Below, in pieces: positions 14,239 to 17,026 of a DNA stretch of 17,026 nucleotides. The notes below the pieces were generated by a model, which saw nothing but the letters and a program-made list of their open reading frames with translations, did no database searches and was not told the origin of the DNA. The first letter of the stretch is position 1; every line of letters starts with the position of its first letter. This DNA comes from Christensenella sp. UBA767 (GTDB lineage: Bacteria > Bacillota > Clostridia > Christensenellales > CAG-917), in the NCBI GenBank assembly GCA_002297185.1, contig DBJV01000082.1:1-17026 (forward strand), read 5' to 3'. The position numbers and the translations under genes were made by a program.

Positions 14239-14385
14239 TTACTTTGCAGATTTTTCGCATTTTTGGTTTGCAACACCGCAAGAAGTTTTGCAAGCGGATT
14301 GGCAAGAAGTTTGGCATTCACCGCAGCCGCCGTTCTTTTTGCTTTCGTTCAAATCGCGAGTTTTCAATGTTGTAATTCTTTTCAT
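14239..14385 (-). CDS. scfA: SCIFF (six cysteines in forty-five) peptide
   Basis: Ribosomally made 48-residue precursor, modified by the adjacent radical SAM enzyme. It starts MKRITTLKTRDLNESKK and carries six cysteines at 21, 24, 28, 32, 36 and 43, in the nearly invariant frame CGECQTSCQSACKTSC. It ends GVANQKCEKSAK. This family is conserved across Clostridia; its biological role is not settled, to my knowledge. AAGGAG lies 8 nt before the ATG and a perfect sigma-A promoter drives it, so high expression is expected. Position 37 is Gly, where most SCIFF peptides I recall have Thr (SCTVGNQ). From memory, the mapped thioether in a Clostridium thermocellum homologue joins Cys32 to Thr37, so the linkage here must differ or use Gly. 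Confidence 0.95.
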   Translation of the reverse strand: MKRITTLKTRDLNESKKNGGCGECQTSCQSACKTSCGVANQKCEKSAK

Positions 14386-14414
14386 CGTAAAGACTCCTTA
14401 CTTTTGATATATCT

Positions 14415-14443
14415 ATTATAAAAACATCGTATTGTTTTGTCAA
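14415..14443 (-). promoter_or_regulatory. Consensus sigma-A promoter of the SCIFF cassette
   Basis: The minus strand reads TTGACA (14443-14438), exactly 17 nt, then TATAAT (14420-14415): a full consensus promoter about 30 nt before the peptide ATG. The TGA within the -35 is the stop codon of the upstream decarboxylase gene (14442-14440). Confidence 0.92.
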
Positions 14444-15936
14444 GGCAAATCGACGCTGTTTTGCACCACCGCGAGTTTTGTCGGAAATTCTCTGCTTTCG
14501 CTCGTCACGTTTACGCCGCTCTCGTATGCCAAAGTGGCATATTTTACAAAGTCCTCTTCAACTCTTTCGCCCTTGACTATGACGGGACTACCCGGCGGAT
14601 ACGCCCATGCATTCTCTGCGCATACCCTGCCTATACTTTGTGCAAAATCGACGTATTCGCAACTTAAAGTGTCGATTTGATACGGTTCAAACACCTTTTG
14701 CGGCCACTTCGGCAATTTCACGTACGTCAATCCGTCTCTCGTTTTTGCGTTTGTGTCTATATCGAACACCGCCTTTGCAAGTTTTGCAAAAGAGGCTTTA
14801 TCGTCTCCGAGACCGCTCATTGCAATCGCATAGTTTACGCTTGCCATTTCAAGTTCTATATCGCAATCCGCGCGCAGTTTTTTCTTAAACTCAACGCCGC
14901 TTAGTGCGCAACCGTCCACGCAAAAGACGAGTTTGCTCTTGTCGTATGCAAACACCCTACCGTCCTTTTTGCCGTCAAAGAGTTTGATATTGACGAGGTG
15001 ATTGAAGGACTTCCTCACAGCGTCCAAGTTTTTGCTCCACTCCCCCATCGCTTCGCTTGCATAGTTTTGCAGAAATCTAATGCAACCGTCGATAGACGCC
15101 ATAAGCACGTAGGACGGCGACGAGGATTGAAACACCGCAAGGTTTTTATCGATGCGTTTTATATCGACTTCTTTCGTGCAAACGTGGAGTATCGCAGTCT
15201 GCGTAAGCGATGGCAACGTCTTGTGCAAACTGTTCACCACGACGTCCGCACCGAGTTGTCTTGCGCTCTTTTCAAAACCCTTGTAAAATCCGAGATGCGC
15301 CCCGTGCGCCTCATCGACAAACAGCAATGCGCCTCTTTTGTGGCAAATGTCCGCGATGCTCTTTATATCGCTTATTATCCCCTCGTAAGTGGGGCTTGTG
15401 ATTACTACAAGTTTGATATCTTCCTCTTTTTCAAACGTTTTTTCAACGCTTTCGGGCAACACCGAGCCGTAAAAGCCGTATTCCTCGAAATACGTCGGCT
15501 CAACGTAAACAGGCACGAGGCGACAAAGTTCGATTGCGTTATAAACGGACTTATGACAATTGCGTGCCACAAGCACCTTATCGCCCTCTTTGCATAGCGC
15601 CCTTATGGATGCCAAAACGCCTGCCGTACTTCCCCCCACCAAAAAGCGAGAGCATATCGTGCCGTACAGTTTGCTCGCCCTCTTTTCCGCGTCGAGAATA
15701 ACCCCCGATGCGTCGTGAAGGTTGTCAAATCCGTCAATCTCGGTGATATCTATCTTTTGCGCGCCGAAAAGAAAATCGTATGCACCCCTCTTATGTCCTG
15801 GCATATGAAAAGGCACGATACCTTTATCGTCGTGTTCTTTGAGGAGTTCCGCAAGCCCTTTTTCGTCCTGCGCCTTCTTGTCCGACGTGCCGAAATGCGT
15901 ATTTAAGCCCAAAATTCGTTCGTTTTTGCGTTTCAT
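14440..15936 (-). CDS. Orn/Lys/Arg decarboxylase family PLP-dependent enzyme
   Basis: Fold-type I pyridoxal-phosphate enzyme of the group-III amino acid decarboxylases, which make polyamine precursors such as cadaverine, putrescine or agmatine; the substrate is not readable. The 498-residue chain has FHMPGHKRG (43-51), VGGSTAGVLASI (100-111), NCHKS (126-130), VDEAHGAHLGF (207-217) and the PLP lysine in SLHKTLPSLTQ (Lys239). It lacks the N-terminal receiver-like wing domain of enterobacterial LdcI/AdiA and so resembles the shorter Bacillus SpeA/YaaO form. The ATG at 15936 lies only 6 nt after a TATAAT element and has no real ribosome site. About 25 residues precede the usual family N-terminus and no other Met lies before residue 45. 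Either the mRNA is leaderless or a non-ATG start is used. Confidence 0.9.
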   Translation of the reverse strand: MKRKNERILGLNTHFGTSDKKAQDEKGLAELLKEHDDKGIVPFHMPGHKRGAYDFLFGAQKIDITEIDGFDNLHDASGVILDAEKRASKLYGTICSRFLVGGSTAGVLASIRALCKEGDKVLVARNCHKSVYNAIELCRLVPVYVEPTYFEEYGFYGSVLPESVEKTFEKEEDIKLVVITSPTYEGIISDIKSIADICHKRGALLFVDEAHGAHLGFYKGFEKSARQLGADVVVNSLHKTLPSLTQTAILHVCTKEVDIKRIDKNLAVFQSSSPSYVLMASIDGCIRFLQNYASEAMGEWSKNLDAVRKSFNHLVNIKLFDGKKDGRVFAYDKSKLVFCVDGCALSGVEFKKKLRADCDIELEMASVNYAIAMSGLGDDKASFAKLAKAVFDIDTNAKTRDGLTYVKLPKWPQKVFEPYQIDTLSCEYVDFAQSIGRVCAENAWAYPPGSPVIVKGERVEEDFVKYATLAYESGVNVTSESREFPTKLAVVQNSVDLP

Positions 15937-15942
15937 ATCTCA

Positions 15943-15951
15943 ATTATAGCA
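15943..15951 (-). promoter_or_regulatory. Extended -10 promoter of the decarboxylase gene
   Basis: The minus strand reads TGCTATAAT (15951-15943), a TGn-TATAAT extended -10, with no clear -35. The expected start falls at or next to the A of the ATG at 15936, which predicts a leaderless or nearly leaderless transcript. Confidence 0.6.
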
Positions 15952-15990
15952 CAACTTTGCAAAATTGCTATGAAAATATCCGCATATCCG

Positions 15991-15999
15991 TGCTATAAT
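15991..15999 (+). promoter_or_regulatory. Extended -10 promoter of the hydrolase-like lipoprotein
   Basis: The plus strand reads TGCTATAAT, the exact mirror of the element at 15943-15951, again without a good -35. A start near 16006 gives a leader of about 23 nt that includes the AAAGGTG ribosome site. Confidence 0.65.
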
Positions 16000-16028
16000 C
16001 GGTATTGATAAATATAAAAGGTGTATCT

Positions 16029-16853
16029 ATGAAGAAAAAAGCGTTTATCGTCATCATCGCAATCGTCCTTATGCTCGCAAGTTTGACGAGCCTTATTGCG
16101 TGCGACAAAGACAAAACGCCCACGAAATTCAACGTCAACGTCATAGACAACGACAACGCCCTCATCTTCGAGCCTGTCCGCAAGGATATCAAATACGGCT
16201 TGCTCTTCTACGTCGGCACGGGCATCGAACCCGACAAGTATTCCTACCTCGGTTATCGCCTTGCCGAAGAGGGCTATCTCACCTATATTCCCAAAACGCA
16301 AAACGATATGCCCTATCAATATTATGAGGAAAACGAACTTGCGTTTGAAAACTATCCGAACGTTCAATTCTTCATCGGCGGACACTCAAACCAAGGTGCG
16401 GACGCAGCCTTGCGCAGAATATCCGAAAACAATCAAAAGACAATCGGCGCAATATTCTTCTCTCCCATAACCGTCGGTCATTATCAGGTATTTGACAAAG
16501 ACGGCAATCCCGTCAAAGACGAGGAAGGTTTTGACGTGTACGAGGACTACACGCTTGCCACATTCTCATTACCCACGCTTTATATCTCGGGTGATAAAGA
16601 CGCCGTATGCACGCAAGCGCAAATAGACGAGGCAAAATCCAGAATGCCGCAAAACTGCGTTTATAAGACGATAGAAAACGGCAATCACACAGCCTTTGCA
16701 AAGATAAACGAGACGACCGATTTGCCGATAGCATTCCAACTCTTCCCCAACTTTACAGCCGACGTATCCGCAACGACGGTAGAACAAAAGGACGAGCAAC
16801 GCACGCTCGTCGTAAACTACGTTTTGCAATTCATCAAAGACAACGTTGCTTAA
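16029..16853 (+). CDS. Alpha/beta-hydrolase-like lipoprotein
   Basis: Predicted lipid-anchored extracellular protein of 274 residues. The signal peptide ends in lipobox LIAC (Cys25). The body matches the small alpha/beta-hydrolase family of the Abhydrolase_5 type: YVGTGIEPDKYSYLGYRLAEEGY (61-83), a nucleophile elbow IGGHSNQGADAAL (117-129, Ser120), an acid strand PTLYISGDKDAV (182-193) and a late ENGNHTAFA (216-224, His220). In relatives I recall the elbow reads GGHSLGG. Here Asn-Gln-Gly follows Ser, so the GxSxG pattern is broken by Gln122. The triad Ser-Asp-His is otherwise present. Substrate unknown. I chose ATG 16029 because AAAGGTG precedes it and MKKKAFIVII is a proper signal start; a TTG at 16005 is rejected. 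It stands alone, divergent from the decarboxylase. Confidence 0.85.
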   Translation: MKKKAFIVIIAIVLMLASLTSLIACDKDKTPTKFNVNVIDNDNALIFEPVRKDIKYGLLFYVGTGIEPDKYSYLGYRLAEEGYLTYIPKTQNDMPYQYYEENELAFENYPNVQFFIGGHSNQGADAALRRISENNQKTIGAIFFSPITVGHYQVFDKDGNPVKDEEGFDVYEDYTLATFSLPTLYISGDKDAVCTQAQIDEAKSRMPQNCVYKTIENGNHTAFAKINETTDLPIAFQLFPNFTADVSATTVEQKDEQRTLVVNYVLQFIKDNVA

Positions 16854-16863
16854 AAACACAATA

Positions 16864-16917
16864 AACTATAGTTGAAATCGCATGGCACGATAGTTTCAAT
16901 AATATCACACTATAGTT
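16864..16917. repeat. Short ACTATAGTT repeats in the 3' region of the lipoprotein gene
   Basis: AACTATAGTT (16864-16873, a perfect 10-bp palindrome) and ACTATAGTT (16909-16917) lie 45 bp apart. Between them TTGAAA (16873-16878) and TTTCAA (16894-16899) are complementary. The purpose is unclear: either a folded 3' UTR ahead of the terminator or a binding site. Confidence 0.4.
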
Positions 16918-16945
16918 AATATAAATCATCGAAAAGTTATATCAA

Positions 16946-16971
16946 AAAATCCGAGCGTTTGCTCGGATTTT
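16946..16971. terminator. Bidirectional rho-independent terminator
   Basis: AAAATCCGAGC (16946-16956) pairs perfectly over 11 bp with GCTCGGATTTT (16961-16971) around a 4-nt loop, with A-rich and T-rich flanks. It ends the plus-strand lipoprotein gene and the minus-strand gene entering from the right edge. Confidence 0.9.
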
Positions 16972-16991
16972 CAATATGTTTTCTATTTTTA

Positions 16992-17026
16992 TTATTCTTC
17001 TACTTCGGTCTCGCTTTCGCCGTACT
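16992..17026 (-). CDS. C-terminal end of a gene entering from the right edge
   Basis: On the minus strand the edge reads in one frame as YGESETEVEE followed by TAA (16994-16992), and a clear terminator lies about 20 nt downstream. The acidic tail and terminator position suggest a real gene end. Ten residues are too few to identify the product. Confidence 0.45.
   Translation of the reverse strand, partial: YGESETEVEE

Overview
The window looks like a chromosomal segment of an uncultured, Clostridia-type member of the Bacillota. The taxonomic evidence is a complete SCIFF peptide gene with its radical SAM maturase (a Clostridia hallmark), a Rex redox repressor, a CdaA-type c-di-AMP synthase, Gram-positive lipoprotein signals, strong Shine-Dalgarno sites, and sigma-A promoters with 17-bp spacers. 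I see no transposase, integrase, CRISPR array, tRNA or rRNA. Most genes lie on the minus strand.

Layout from left to right. (1) 174-5558, minus strand: a tight run in transcription order holA (DNA polymerase III delta), an unrecognised polytopic membrane protein, cdaA (diadenylate cyclase), a DUF1015 protein and an aspartate kinase. Gaps and overlaps are -4 to about 45 nt, so this is probably one operon. (2) 5701-8414, minus strand: a polar amino acid ABC importer in the order binding lipoprotein, permease, ATPase, ending in a clear terminator. (3) 8415-8714: an AT-rich divergent control region with a good promoter on each strand and repeated TGCATAAAA motifs. (4) 8715-9764, plus strand: a protein of the isopropylmalate/isocitrate dehydrogenase fold with an eroded active site, followed by a bidirectional terminator. 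(5) 9965-12246, minus strand: rex, and an exported protein with one C-terminal membrane anchor. (6) 12289-14385, minus strand: the SCIFF cassette, made of precursor peptide, intergenic hairpin terminator, radical SAM SPASM maturase and a YbaK-type Cys-tRNA deacylase. (7) 14440-15936, minus strand: an Orn/Lys/Arg decarboxylase-family PLP enzyme. (8) 16029-16853, plus strand: an alpha/beta-hydrolase-like lipoprotein, then a terminator and the last codons of a gene entering from the right.

The strongest unusual signal is in the ABC importer. The binding protein reads as a circular permutation of the SBP_bac_3 fold: the segment that normally ends the protein sits directly behind the lipoprotein signal, and the chain stops where a normal one would continue into that segment. 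In the same operon the ATPase carries about 115 extra residues between the Q-loop and the signature motif. Other points worth checking are the active-site losses in the dehydrogenase-like protein, a SCIFF peptide with Gly where the known thioether acceptor is Thr, a 16-bp perfect palindrome over the predicted rex start site, and a symmetric pair of divergent extended -10 promoters, one of which predicts a leaderless decarboxylase mRNA. All family assignments come from motif reading and memory of the families; no searches were run.
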